From Bizionia paragorgiae (GTDB taxonomy: Bacteria > Bacteroidota > Bacteroidia > Flavobacteriales > Flavobacteriaceae), in the NCBI RefSeq assembly GCF_900107625.1, contig NZ_FNQK01000002.1, forward strand, positions 1 to 64,000: a stretch of 64,000 nucleotides of DNA. Direction: 5' to 3'. Shown piece by piece: positions 9,466-18,622 of the stretch (its first letter is position 1; every line of letters begins with the position of its first letter). The translations under genes were made by a program, and so were the position numbers. Below the pieces are notes generated by a model that was given only the letters and a program-made list of their open reading frames with translations, made no database searches and was not told the DNA's origin.

Positions 9466-10227
9466 TTATAGATTTAATTCTAGCAGTATTGGACAATGGT
9501 CACTATGTTTGGCTTCACTAAGTATAACGGCTCTTTTAATGTTTTCTTGTAGCGGTTCGCTAACCATAGCATAATCTAAGCGCCATCCTTTATTATTAGC
9601 ACGTGCATTTGCACGGTAACTCCACCAACTGTATTGCTGTAATTCGGGGTGTAAATACCTGAAGGAATCGGTAAATCCAGAATCGATAAACTCACCTAAC
9701 CACTGACGTTCTTCAGGTAAAAATCCTGAGACGTTTTTCATTTTAGGGTTATGAATATCTATTTCCTCATGACAAATATTATAATCCCCACAAACAACTA
9801 AGCTGGGTACGGTTTTTCGCAATTCGCTAAGGTAGTCTTGAATGCGATCCATATACTCGAATTTATGAGACAGACGTAAATCATTAGTTCCCGACGGCAA
9901 ATACATACTCATTACAGAAACCCCATCAAAATCGGCACGAATGTTACGCCCTTCAAAATCCATAGACTCTATTCCTGTTCCATATTCAACATGATTAGGC
10001 TCCGTCTTACTTAAAATAGCAACACCGCTATAGCCTTTTTTCTGTGCGCTAAACCAGTAGTTGTATTTATATCCAGCCTCTTCAAAAAGCGGTAGATCTA
10101 ACTGCTCTTTCATAGCCTTTATTTCCTGAAGACAAATGACATCGGGATTAGCACTTTTTAACCACTCTATAAAACCTTTATTTATTGCTGCACGTATTCC
10201 GTTGACGTTATATGAGATTATTTTCAT
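9466..10227 (-). CDS. xth: Exodeoxyribonuclease III (AP endonuclease)
   Basis: 253 aa, normal length for the ExoA/Xth family. Catalytic residues are in place: Glu35 in ICLQEIKAM, Asp148 and Asn150 in VVCGDYNICH, and Asp243-His244 in SDHCPILLEL. The N-terminal MKIISYNVNGIRAA is characteristic. The enzyme cleaves 5' of abasic sites and trims 3' ends during base excision repair in the cytoplasm. It is divergent from the large gene at 10352, with 124 bp between them. The start is the first Met of a motif normally at the N-terminus. Confidence 0.96.
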   Translation of the reverse strand: MKIISYNVNGIRAAINKGFIEWLKSANPDVICLQEIKAMKEQLDLPLFEEAGYKYNYWFSAQKKGYSGVAILSKTEPNHVEYGTGIESMDFEGRNIRADFDGVSVMSMYLPSGTNDLRLSHKFEYMDRIQDYLSELRKTVPSLVVCGDYNICHEEIDIHNPKMKNVSGFLPEERQWLGEFIDSGFTDSFRYLHPELQQYSWWSYRANARANNKGWRLDYAMVSEPLQENIKRAVILSEAKHSDHCPILLELNL

Positions 10228-10351
10228 TGTAAAGTTGAAGTTATTTCGGCTAAAATAAATAATGAGTTACTTTTACGCTATCTATTTAAGTATGTTTTAA
10301 CCAAAAACTATTAACAAAATATATTGACTTGTTTTTAGTTTATACTAGTAT

Positions 10352-13300
10352 ATGAAACTAATTATTACTCTTTCCTTTTTTATTTTGGGTGTTTTTGCCA
10401 CTGCGCAAGAGCAGAACCCAATCCATAAGAGTAAAACCGTAGCTTTTAAAACAGAGATGAAAATTGATAGCGTTAGCATAAACCCTAGTTTTTTTAATCT
10501 TCTGCTAAAAGACAACACGCCTATAGACTCTACCTTGTACACCGTAGATTTTGAGAAAGCGATACTGCGATTTCACAAACCTATTAGTAGCGATTCCCTT
10601 GTAATCAACTACACCAAGTACCCCGAGTTTTTAACTAGAACCTACCAGTTATTTGACCAATCTGTGATTGTTGAAAACAACGATAATATTAATACCATTT
10701 ACCAAATAAAGCAGCCCAACACCGAAAACACGTTTATGCCGTTCGACGGACTCACCACGTCGGGAAGCATATCGCGAGGGGTAACTATTGGAAACAACCA
10801 AAACTCGGTTTTAGACAGCGAGCTCGATTTACAAATTACCGGTAAGCTAAATGATAAGGTCTCTCTACGTGCTTCGATTCAAGATGCTAACATTCCCTTA
10901 CAAGAAAGTGGGTATTCTCAAAAACTAGACGAGTTTGATCAGGTGTTTATAGAACTCTTTAGTGACCAGTGGTCCATTCGAGCAGGAGATATAGACCTAG
11001 AAAACAACAACTCTTATTTTTCTAACTTTTCAAAACGCGTTCAGGGCTTATCTCTACAGGCTCAATTAGGTGACGACGATTCGCAAACAAACCTATTTGC
11101 CGCAGGAGCGCTAGTCCGCGGACAATTTACATCCAGCCAATTCACAGCACAAGAAGGTAATCAAGGACCCTATAAATTACAGGGTAAAAACGGGGAGCTT
11201 TTTGTTCTCATTGTATCTGGTAGTGAAACCGTATATGTTAACGGTATTGCTTTAGAGCGGGGTGAGAGCGCCGATTATATTATAGATTACAACGCCGGAG
11301 AAATTATTTTTAACGCTACTTTCCCTATCACTTCCGAAATGCGAATTCGCGTTGACTACCAATATAGCGAACGCAACTATTCACGCTTAGTCGCTTATGG
11401 CGGCGGTAATTACAAGAGCAACACACTAAGTCTTGGTGTCTCTGTCTATTCAGAAAACGATTCTAAAAACAATCCTTTACAGCTAAACCTCTCCCCAGAG
11501 CAAGCCGCTGTTCTTAGTGCTGCGGGAGACGACCGCTCGCAAATGGTAGCTCCTTCAAGTGTAGAGGAGGCCTATAATGAAAATCGGATTTTATATAAAA
11601 AAGAACTGATTAATGGCGTTGAAGCTTTTGTGTTTTCTAACAACCCCGAGGACACCTTATACAACGTAAAATTCACCAATGTTGGCGAACAACAAGGGCA
11701 TTATATAATAAGTAATACAAATGCTATTACAGTGATCTACGAATATATTGCACCCGTATTAGGCGTACCTCAAGGAAATTTCGAACCTGTAGTGCAGCTC
11801 GTTTCCCCGACGAAATTACAAATCGCTGTGGTAAACGGAAGCTACACCCCTACCGACAAAACCACTGTAAATTTTGAAGTTGCCGGAAGTAAAAACGATT
11901 TAAACTTATTTTCGGATATAGACGATAATGACAATGATGGCTACGCTGCAAAAGTAACCGTAGAGCAAGCCTTAATTAAAAATGATAGTTTATGGAATAT
12001 AAACGCCGTTTTTGATACCGATTATATTAATGAAAACTTTAGAAATATTGAAGGGCTTTATAATCCGGAGTTTAACAGGGATTGGAATTTAGCTCCTTCA
12101 ACAAGTGCTAATCAAATTATTAACGGATTAGGTAATCAAGCATTGCTTACCGGAGGACTCAAGGCTTTTCATCAAAAAAAAGGATTAGCAAGCTATCGGT
12201 TTGAGCACCTTAATTATTCGGAGGGCTTTAATGGAAACCGACATATCGCTTCAGCTCGCGTGTTTATAAACCGCTTTACCCTCGCTACCCAAACCAGTTT
12301 CTTGTCGGCGAACTCTTTTGAAAATAACTCCACATTTTTCAGGACCTATAATACAATCCGTTACGATCAAGAAAAATCGTGGATAGGCACAAAACTAGCC
12401 GCAGAAAACAACCAACAAGAAAATAAGATCACAAAGCTACTGACTGATATATCACAAAAATATAAGTCTTACGAAGTCTTTACAGGAATTGGAGACAGTA
12501 CTGGCGTATTCACGGAAATTGGTTATAAATATCGCGTTAATGATAGTATTAGAGATAATAGCTTAAAAAAAGTGAACACCTCTAATACCTACTATTTAGA
12601 TTCCCGATTAATTAAAAATGAACGCACTAATCTAGCCTTGTATGTAAATTATAGAACTTTAAAAAATGAAGATTCTACAAAAACCAAAGAGCAGTCTCTA
12701 AACTCCAGATTACAGTACAATCAGCAATTTTTAAGTAATTTAATACAGTGGAATACCGTTTTTGAAACCAATTCAGGAACTCTCCCTCAGCAGGACTTCA
12801 CTTACGTTGAAGTCGAACCCGGCCAAGGTGCCTATACATGGATAGACTACAATGGCAATAGCATACAAGAAATTGAAGAGTTCGAAATCGCTCAGTTTCA
12901 AGATCAAGGCAGCTATATTCGCGTGTTATTACCCAATCAAATATTTATAAAAACACATCAGAACAGACTAAGTCAAACGCTAACCTTAAATCCGAGCTCA
13001 TGGATTAATTCCGATTCTAAAACCGCTAAATTCTTATCCCATTTTTACAACCAAAGCTCGTATTTAATCGATAGAAAAATAAAACGAGACGGACAGTCTT
13101 TTAATTTAAATCCGTTTAAAAATAACAGTGAAACGGCCTTGGGCTTACAGTCTAATTTTAGAAATGTATTATTTTTTAACCGTGGTAAACAACAATACAC
13201 CACCTCCTATACTTTTTTAACAAACAACTCTAGAAACCAACTAACCGTTGGGTTTATTGCAAATTCACTTACAAGTCATCAACTACAATTTAATCATAAG

Positions 13301-13789
13301 TTCGCAACAAGCTGGTTGGTTAACTTTCAAACTAGCCTCGATACAAACACCAGTGAAAGCGAGAATTTTATTAGTAAAAATTACAAACTAGACGAACAGC
13401 GCCTAAACCCTAAACTCTCCTATTTGCTAAACGACACTATGCGTTTTGATGTGTTTTACCAATACACTGAAAAAGAAAATACGATTGGGGATTTAGAACG
13501 CTTAAACCAACAAAAATATGGGGTATCGTTTGCTGTGAATAGTAATCAAAAAGCGGCTATTTCAGGAGAATTCAACGTATTCTCTAACGCTTTTGAAGGC
13601 AATCAGAACACCCCAGTAGGCTATCAAATGCTCGAGGGATTACAACCCGGAAGAAACCTAACTTGGAGTGTATTGGCGCAAAAGAAAATTACTAAATACC
13701 TCGATTTAAATCTGACGTATTTTGGTCGAAAAAGCGAGACTAGCAAAACGATCCACACGGGTAACGTGCAGTTAAAGGCTTATTTTTAA
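10352..13789 (+). CDS. Large SprA-like outer-membrane protein of unknown function
   Basis: 1145 aa. A signal peptide (MKLIITLSFFILGVFATAQ) is followed by a long beta-strand-rich chain ending in KAYF, an aromatic terminal residue typical of outer-membrane barrels. Residues about 130-220 (GSISRGVTIGNNQNSVLDSE, QITGKLNDKVSLRASIQDAN, LDEFDQVFIELF, WSIRAGDIDL) and about 285-340 (SETVYVNGIALERG, DYIIDYNAGEIIF, RIRVDYQYSERNYSR) resemble, from memory, segments of the type IX translocon SprA. The protein is about half the length of SprA. I infer a surface or outer-membrane role, perhaps a SprA-derived accessory barrel. No enzymatic motif is seen. It is monocistronic or the first gene before the metal operon (54 bp gap, with its own putative -7 box). 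Confidence 0.72.
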   Translation: MKLIITLSFFILGVFATAQEQNPIHKSKTVAFKTEMKIDSVSINPSFFNLLLKDNTPIDSTLYTVDFEKAILRFHKPISSDSLVINYTKYPEFLTRTYQLFDQSVIVENNDNINTIYQIKQPNTENTFMPFDGLTTSGSISRGVTIGNNQNSVLDSELDLQITGKLNDKVSLRASIQDANIPLQESGYSQKLDEFDQVFIELFSDQWSIRAGDIDLENNNSYFSNFSKRVQGLSLQAQLGDDDSQTNLFAAGALVRGQFTSSQFTAQEGNQGPYKLQGKNGELFVLIVSGSETVYVNGIALERGESADYIIDYNAGEIIFNATFPITSEMRIRVDYQYSERNYSRLVAYGGGNYKSNTLSLGVSVYSENDSKNNPLQLNLSPEQAAVLSAAGDDRSQMVAPSSVEEAYNENRILYKKELINGVEAFVFSNNPEDTLYNVKFTNVGEQQGHYIISNTNAITVIYEYIAPVLGVPQGNFEPVVQLVSPTKLQIAVVNGSYTPTDKTTVNFEVAGSKNDLNLFSDIDDNDNDGYAAKVTVEQALIKNDSLWNINAVFDTDYINENFRNIEGLYNPEFNRDWNLAPSTSANQIINGLGNQALLTGGLKAFHQKKGLASYRFEHLNYSEGFNGNRHIASARVFINRFTLATQTSFLSANSFENNSTFFRTYNTIRYDQEKSWIGTKLAAENNQQENKITKLLTDISQKYKSYEVFTGIGDSTGVFTEIGYKYRVNDSIRDNSLKKVNTSNTYYLDSRLIKNERTNLALYVNYRTLKNEDSTKTKEQSLNSRLQYNQQFLSNLIQWNTVFETNSGTLPQQDFTYVEVEPGQGAYTWIDYNGNSIQEIEEFEIAQFQDQGSYIRVLLPNQIFIKTHQNRLSQTLTLNPSSWINSDSKTAKFLSHFYNQSSYLIDRKIKRDGQSFNLNPFKNNSETALGLQSNFRNVLFFNRGKQQYTTSYTFLTNNSRNQLTVGFIANSLTSHQLQFNHKFATSWLVNFQTSLDTNTSESENFISKNYKLDEQRLNPKLSYLLNDTMRFDVFYQYTEKENTIGDLERLNQQKYGVSFAVNSNQKAAISGEFNVFSNAFEGNQNTPVGYQMLEGLQPGRNLTWSVLAQKKITKYLDLNLTYFGRKSETSKTIHTGNVQLKAYF

Positions 13790-13829
13790 ACTCAGCAACT
13801 CTTGTTACACTATAACTTAATAAATTTCG

Positions 13830-13837
13830 TATTTTTG
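13830..13837 (+). promoter_or_regulatory. Candidate -7 box for the metal-efflux operon
   Basis: TATTTTTG fits the Bacteroidota -7 consensus TAnnTTTG. A TTG lies at 13802-13804, but the spacer (25) is longer than the usual 19-21. The box ends only seven bases before the preferred ATG (13844), so a transcript from it would be leaderless or nearly so. Confidence 0.4.
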
Positions 13838-13843
13838 TTAAGT

Positions 13844-14233
13844 ATGACACAAGTAACCTCTATAGCGTTTTCTTTTTTAATTCTTTTTCAAAGTTTCAAT
13901 ATTAGCTTTGAAGACTTCTCTCGCTTTGGTGTACTTTTAGAGCATGCAGAATACCACCAAGAACAGTATGGTGATTCGTTTTTTGAGTTTTTAGCTGAAC
14001 ATTATGGAGACTCCACATTCCATCCTGCTAGCGAACATTCAGAACACAACGAGCTTCCTTTTAAAGAACACCATCAAACGTGCACGCATGGTTTAACCTT
14101 GTTTACTTATACAACACAGGAGTATAGTATTGATAAAGTCCCCTTTATAGACATATCGGTTAATTTTTACTACAAAGATTCTGTTTCCCTTTTTGAAAAA
14201 CCAACGTTTTTTCAACCACCAAAACACGCATAA
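13844..14233 (+). CDS. Small His-rich exported protein heading the metal-efflux operon
   Basis: 129 aa from the ATG at 13844. A TTG 14 codons earlier is less likely because it lies upstream of a -7 box. A hydrophobic N-terminus (MTQVTSIAFSFLILFQS) suggests export or one membrane anchor. The rest is rich in His, Glu, Tyr and Phe, with clusters HAEYHQEQYGD, FLAEHYGDSTFH, EHSEHNE and KEHHQTCTHG, about a dozen His within 60 residues plus one Cys. I do not recognise a named family. Its position 70 bp before the CzcA-type pump and the metal-ligand-like composition suggest a periplasmic metal-binding or sensing helper. This is inference only. Confidence 0.72.
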   Translation: MTQVTSIAFSFLILFQSFNISFEDFSRFGVLLEHAEYHQEQYGDSFFEFLAEHYGDSTFHPASEHSEHNELPFKEHHQTCTHGLTLFTYTTQEYSIDKVPFIDISVNFYYKDSVSLFEKPTFFQPPKHA

Positions 14234-14303
14234 TTCTACACGCGTTTATTATTCCATAGCTTCTCAGTTTCTGATTGGCTAGTCACTTTAATTACATTGA
14301 ATT

Positions 14304-17300
14304 ATGTTAGAAAACATCATTAAATTCAGCTTGAAAAACAAGCTGATTATTCTGTTAGGTGCCTGTGCTATTATTGGTTTTGGCGTAGTATCACTAACCC
14401 AAATATCTATCGGTGCCGTACCGGATATTACCAATAACCAAGTACAAGTCATCACGACATCTCGAAATTTAGCGACTCAAGATGTAGAACAGTTTATTAC
14501 CTACCCTGTAGAGTTAGAAATGGCCAATTTACCGGGAGTTCAAGAAATCCGATCCGTTTCAAAATTTGGCCTTTCGGTAGTTACTATTGTATTTAACGAC
14601 GATATAGGCACCTACTTACCGAGACAGCTGATAGCCGAAAAAATCAAATCGGCATCCGAAAAAATACCTGCAGGTTTCGGATCCCCAGAAATGGGCCCCA
14701 TAACCACTGGGCTAGGAGAAATATATCAATATATTTTAGATGTAGAACCCGAATATAAAGACCAGTATTCCATTACCGAACTACGAACTATTCAAGATTG
14801 GATAGTAAAACGACAATTATCGGGAATCCCAGGCGTGGTCGAAGTCAATACTTGGGGTGGTTTTTTAAAACAATATGAAGTAGCGATTAATTCTCAAAAA
14901 TTAAACGCTATGAATATTACCGTCTCCTCTATTTACGACGCCCTAGAAAAAAATAATAGTATTGCAGGGGGTGGCTATATAGAAAAAAATAATAAAGCCT
15001 ATTTTATTCGTGGAGAAGGCCTCGTAAATTCATTACAAGACATTGAAAATATTGTCGTTAAAAACGACGGAGCTCCTATTTATATTAAGGATGTGGCAAC
15101 TGTAGGCTACGGACACGCCACACGCTTTGGGGCTATTACAGGAAATGGTGAAGGTGAAAAAGTCCTGGGCCAAGTGATGATGCTAAAAGGTGGAAACTCT
15201 AAGCAAATTATTGAAGCTGTTAAAGAGCGTGTTGCCAGCATTGAAAAAACACTACCAGAAGGCGTTTATATTAACGGCTTTTTAGAACGTAGTGAACTGA
15301 TAGGAAAAACAACTTATACCGTTGCCGAAAACCTTATTCTAGGCTCTCTAATTGTGATTTTTGTCGTGGTTTTACTCCTTGGTAATTGGCGTTCCGGTTT
15401 AGTCGTTGCCTCAGTAATCCCATTAAGTTTGCTCTTCGCTATTTCCCTAATGAATATTTTTGGTGTGGATGCCAATTTAATGAGTATGGGCGCTATCGAT
15501 TTCGGGATTATTATTGATGGTGCAGTAATAATCGTAGAATATATTGCATTTCAGATTACCACTCAAAGTGCCAAAATAAAGACAATCACCAAAGAAGCTA
15601 TAGATAGTATTACTTTGAAAAGCGCTTCCAAAATGATGAATTCAGCTATTTTCGGACAGCTTATTATTCTCATTGTTTTCATACCTATTCTCTCACTAAG
15701 CGGCATAGAAGGTAAAATGTTTAAGCCCATGGCTATGACCTTCAGTTTTGCTTTAATAGGTGCTATGATTTTATGCTTAACCTACGTCCCAGTAGTTTCT
15801 GCACTTTTTCTAAAACCTTCTAGTCAATCTCCAAAAAACGTGTCGGTTAAAATAATGAGTCGTCTTACCAAATGGTATGAACCTGTAATTACATGGGCCC
15901 TACATCACAAACGTTTGGTAATAGGGGTAGCCGCAGGACTATTAGTATTAAGCATTGGTATATTTAGTAAAATGGGCGGTGAATTTGTACCCACCTTAGA
16001 CGAAGGCGATTTTGTTATCCAACCTGTTTTAAAAACAGGGACCTCCTTAAGTAAAACTATAGAAATCACCACTAAAATCGAACGCATACTCCTCGAAAAC
16101 TTCCCGGAAGTGGATCAAGTTGTCACGCGTATTGGTGCTGCTGAAGTTCCTACCGACCCGATGTCTATGGAAGAGAGCGACGTGATTATTAAACTAAATC
16201 CAAGAAAAACCTGGGTTTCTGCCGAAAGCAAAGATGAATTGGCAGAAAAGTTTAAAGAAGCCTTAGCCATTATTCCTAATATGGAAGTTGAATTCACTCA
16301 ACCTATCGAAATGCGATTTAATGAACTTATCACCGGAGTTCGTGCGGATGTGGCAATTAAAATATTTGGTGATGATCTCAGTATTCTCGCATCGAAGGCA
16401 GAGGCTATAAAAAACGCCATTTCTAATGTGGAAGGGGCATCAGATATCATCGTTGAAAAAGTGGAAGGCTTACCGCAAATGAGCGTTTCTTTTAACCGCT
16501 TAAAAATTGCACGTTACGGACTTAATATTGCCGATATAAACCGTGTCATTTCTATGGGATTCGCTGGTGATGTTGTCGGTCAGGTTTTTGAAGGTGAAAA
16601 ACGCTTCGATTTAGCCATTCGTCTCGATGAAAATAACCGAAAAAATATAACGGATTTAGAGAACCTTTATGTCGACCTTCCTTCGGGAGGTAAAATACCA
16701 TTAAGTGAGTTAGCCACCATAACATACACCTCCGGTCCTGCTCAAATTTCTAGAGATGACACCAAACGACGTATTGTAGTTGGTGTTAATGTTAGAAACC
16801 GCGATTTACAATCGGTAGTTACCGAAGTACAAGATATTATTAATACTAAAATTGAAATCCCTGTAGGCTACAGTATCACTTATGGCGGTCAGTTTGAAAA
16901 TTTACAAAGCGCAAAAGACCGCTTACTTATAGCTGTACCAGTAGCCCTTATACTTATCTTCGTTATGCTTTATTTCGCTTTCAATTCTGTAAAAGATGCG
17001 CTCTTAGTTTACTCCGCCATTCCATTATCGGCTGTTGGTGGTATCCTATTATTATGGACACGTGATTTACCGTTTAGTATATCGGCAGGTGTTGGCTTTA
17101 TTGCCCTATTTGGTATTGCCGTATTAAACGGTATCGTTCTTATAGAACATTTTAAGGAACTAAAATCTCAAGGCATTACAGATATTGAAACCCGAATTAA
17201 ACGCGGTACGATCGAGCGTTTACGACCTGTTTTACTAACGGCTTCTGCTGCTGCCCTTGGGTTTTTACCTATGGCCATCTCTACAAATGCTGGTGCCGAA

Positions 17301-18611
17301 GTGCAACGTCCTTTAGCAACGGTTGTTATTGGCGGGTTAATTACAGCAACTATTTTAACTTTAATAGTGCTCCCGGTATTATACGCGTGGATGGAAGAAA
17401 AAAAATCAAAGACCATGAATAAGACTTCTTTTGCAACACTTATCGTCTTTCTAATTTCAGTTTCAGGATTTTCTCAACAACAACCGCCGCTAAGCGTTGT
17501 CGAAACCTATGAACTAGCTTTGAACAATAATGCGCAATTAAAAACATCACGCCTACAAGTTGATGAAGCCGATGCACGTATTTCTAGCGCTTTCGATTTT
17601 GACAAGACTCATATTTACTATACTTACGACGAGAATAATCTTGCTATTAATAATGAGCCATTAAAAATATATGGGATATCTCAAGACTTTTTATTTCCAA
17701 CGCGTTATTTTGCACAAAAACGAGCTCACCAAGCCGCTCGCGATCTGAAAGCTTCAGAAAATACCGTTCTATTATTACGTTTTAAACGCGAAATCTATGC
17801 GAATTATTATGAACTAAGCTATGCAAAAAGCAAAGCAAAAACTTACCAATATCTCGATAGCCTGTATTCTAAATTTGCTCACAACGCCAAACGGCGTTTT
17901 GAATTAGGAGAAAGTAATTATTTAGAAATGCTAACGGCGAAATCTAAAGAAAAACAAATACAAACCCAGTACAACCAAGCCAAACAGGACGTTTTTATTA
18001 AAACCGAGCAATTAAAGAAAATGGTACAGGTGGATAGCATAAAAACCAGCGACGCTCCTTTAAAAAAGCTCTCATTAACAGCTATAACAGCCTCTGAAGG
18101 CAATCCGGGATTATTGTATTTCGACGCTTCTAAGCGCTATTATAAAGCCCTAAAAAACAAAGAAAAGCAAGCGCTTTTACCTGATATTACGGTCGACTAT
18201 TTTGTAGGTACAAATAGCACTCTTGATACGAATGTAAAAGGCTACCAGATTGGGTTAAAAATCCCGTTATTTTTCTCAGGTAATGCCTCTCGGATAAAAG
18301 CATCTAAAATTGCTGAAGATATCGTTAGCATGCAAAAAAACGATTATAAATATAAACTCAACGGAGAATACCAGCGCTTATTAGGACTATTAGAGCAACA
18401 TCAAGAAGCCATAGACTACTATGAATCGCAAGGCCAACAATTACAAGAACAGATTATTAAAACCGCAAACCGTTCTTTCCAAGAAGGTGAAATTGACTTC
18501 TTTCAATATATCCAAAGTTTAGAAACAGCTAAGGATATGGAATTGGAGTATTTAAACAATTTAAATAGTTATAATCAAACTGTAATTACATTAAATCATT
18601 TAACTTTATAA
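14304..18611 (+). CDS. czcA: CzcA-type heavy-metal RND transporter fused to a CzcC/TolC-like outer-membrane factor
   Basis: 1435 aa. Residues 1 to about 1035 are a complete heavy-metal efflux RND pump. TM4 has the proton-relay signature DFG...DG...E (Asp399, Asp405, Glu412 in AIDFGIIIDGAVIIVEY), as in Zn/Co/Cd pumps and unlike the Cu/Ag type. Residues about 1060-1435 are an outer-membrane efflux (TolC) domain with two helical halves (LSVVETYELALNNNAQLKTS; FQEGEIDFFQYIQSLETAKD). Between them lies a signal-peptide-like helix starting at an in-frame ATG (17415): MNKTSFATLIVFLISVSGFSQ. It serves proton-driven export of divalent metals across both membranes with CzcB, encoded 11 bp downstream. Such fusions are known in Flavobacteriia. 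The metal is inferred, not shown. Confidence 0.93.
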   Translation: MLENIIKFSLKNKLIILLGACAIIGFGVVSLTQISIGAVPDITNNQVQVITTSRNLATQDVEQFITYPVELEMANLPGVQEIRSVSKFGLSVVTIVFNDDIGTYLPRQLIAEKIKSASEKIPAGFGSPEMGPITTGLGEIYQYILDVEPEYKDQYSITELRTIQDWIVKRQLSGIPGVVEVNTWGGFLKQYEVAINSQKLNAMNITVSSIYDALEKNNSIAGGGYIEKNNKAYFIRGEGLVNSLQDIENIVVKNDGAPIYIKDVATVGYGHATRFGAITGNGEGEKVLGQVMMLKGGNSKQIIEAVKERVASIEKTLPEGVYINGFLERSELIGKTTYTVAENLILGSLIVIFVVVLLLGNWRSGLVVASVIPLSLLFAISLMNIFGVDANLMSMGAIDFGIIIDGAVIIVEYIAFQITTQSAKIKTITKEAIDSITLKSASKMMNSAIFGQLIILIVFIPILSLSGIEGKMFKPMAMTFSFALIGAMILCLTYVPVVSALFLKPSSQSPKNVSVKIMSRLTKWYEPVITWALHHKRLVIGVAAGLLVLSIGIFSKMGGEFVPTLDEGDFVIQPVLKTGTSLSKTIEITTKIERILLENFPEVDQVVTRIGAAEVPTDPMSMEESDVIIKLNPRKTWVSAESKDELAEKFKEALAIIPNMEVEFTQPIEMRFNELITGVRADVAIKIFGDDLSILASKAEAIKNAISNVEGASDIIVEKVEGLPQMSVSFNRLKIARYGLNIADINRVISMGFAGDVVGQVFEGEKRFDLAIRLDENNRKNITDLENLYVDLPSGGKIPLSELATITYTSGPAQISRDDTKRRIVVGVNVRNRDLQSVVTEVQDIINTKIEIPVGYSITYGGQFENLQSAKDRLLIAVPVALILIFVMLYFAFNSVKDALLVYSAIPLSAVGGILLLWTRDLPFSISAGVGFIALFGIAVLNGIVLIEHFKELKSQGITDIETRIKRGTIERLRPVLLTASAAALGFLPMAISTNAGAEVQRPLATVVIGGLITATILTLIVLPVLYAWMEEKKSKTMNKTSFATLIVFLISVSGFSQQQPPLSVVETYELALNNNAQLKTSRLQVDEADARISSAFDFDKTHIYYTYDENNLAINNEPLKIYGISQDFLFPTRYFAQKRAHQAARDLKASENTVLLLRFKREIYANYYELSYAKSKAKTYQYLDSLYSKFAHNAKRRFELGESNYLEMLTAKSKEKQIQTQYNQAKQDVFIKTEQLKKMVQVDSIKTSDAPLKKLSLTAITASEGNPGLLYFDASKRYYKALKNKEKQALLPDITVDYFVGTNSTLDTNVKGYQIGLKIPLFFSGNASRIKASKIAEDIVSMQKNDYKYKLNGEYQRLLGLLEQHQEAIDYYESQGQQLQEQIIKTANRSFQEGEIDFFQYIQSLETAKDMELEYLNNLNSYNQTVITLNHLTL

Positions 18612-18622
18612 CAACACATATT

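Noticed and set aside
13802-13843. TTG start for the His-rich protein
   Set aside because: It would place the -7 box within the coding region; the ATG at 13844 gives a cleaner N-terminus.
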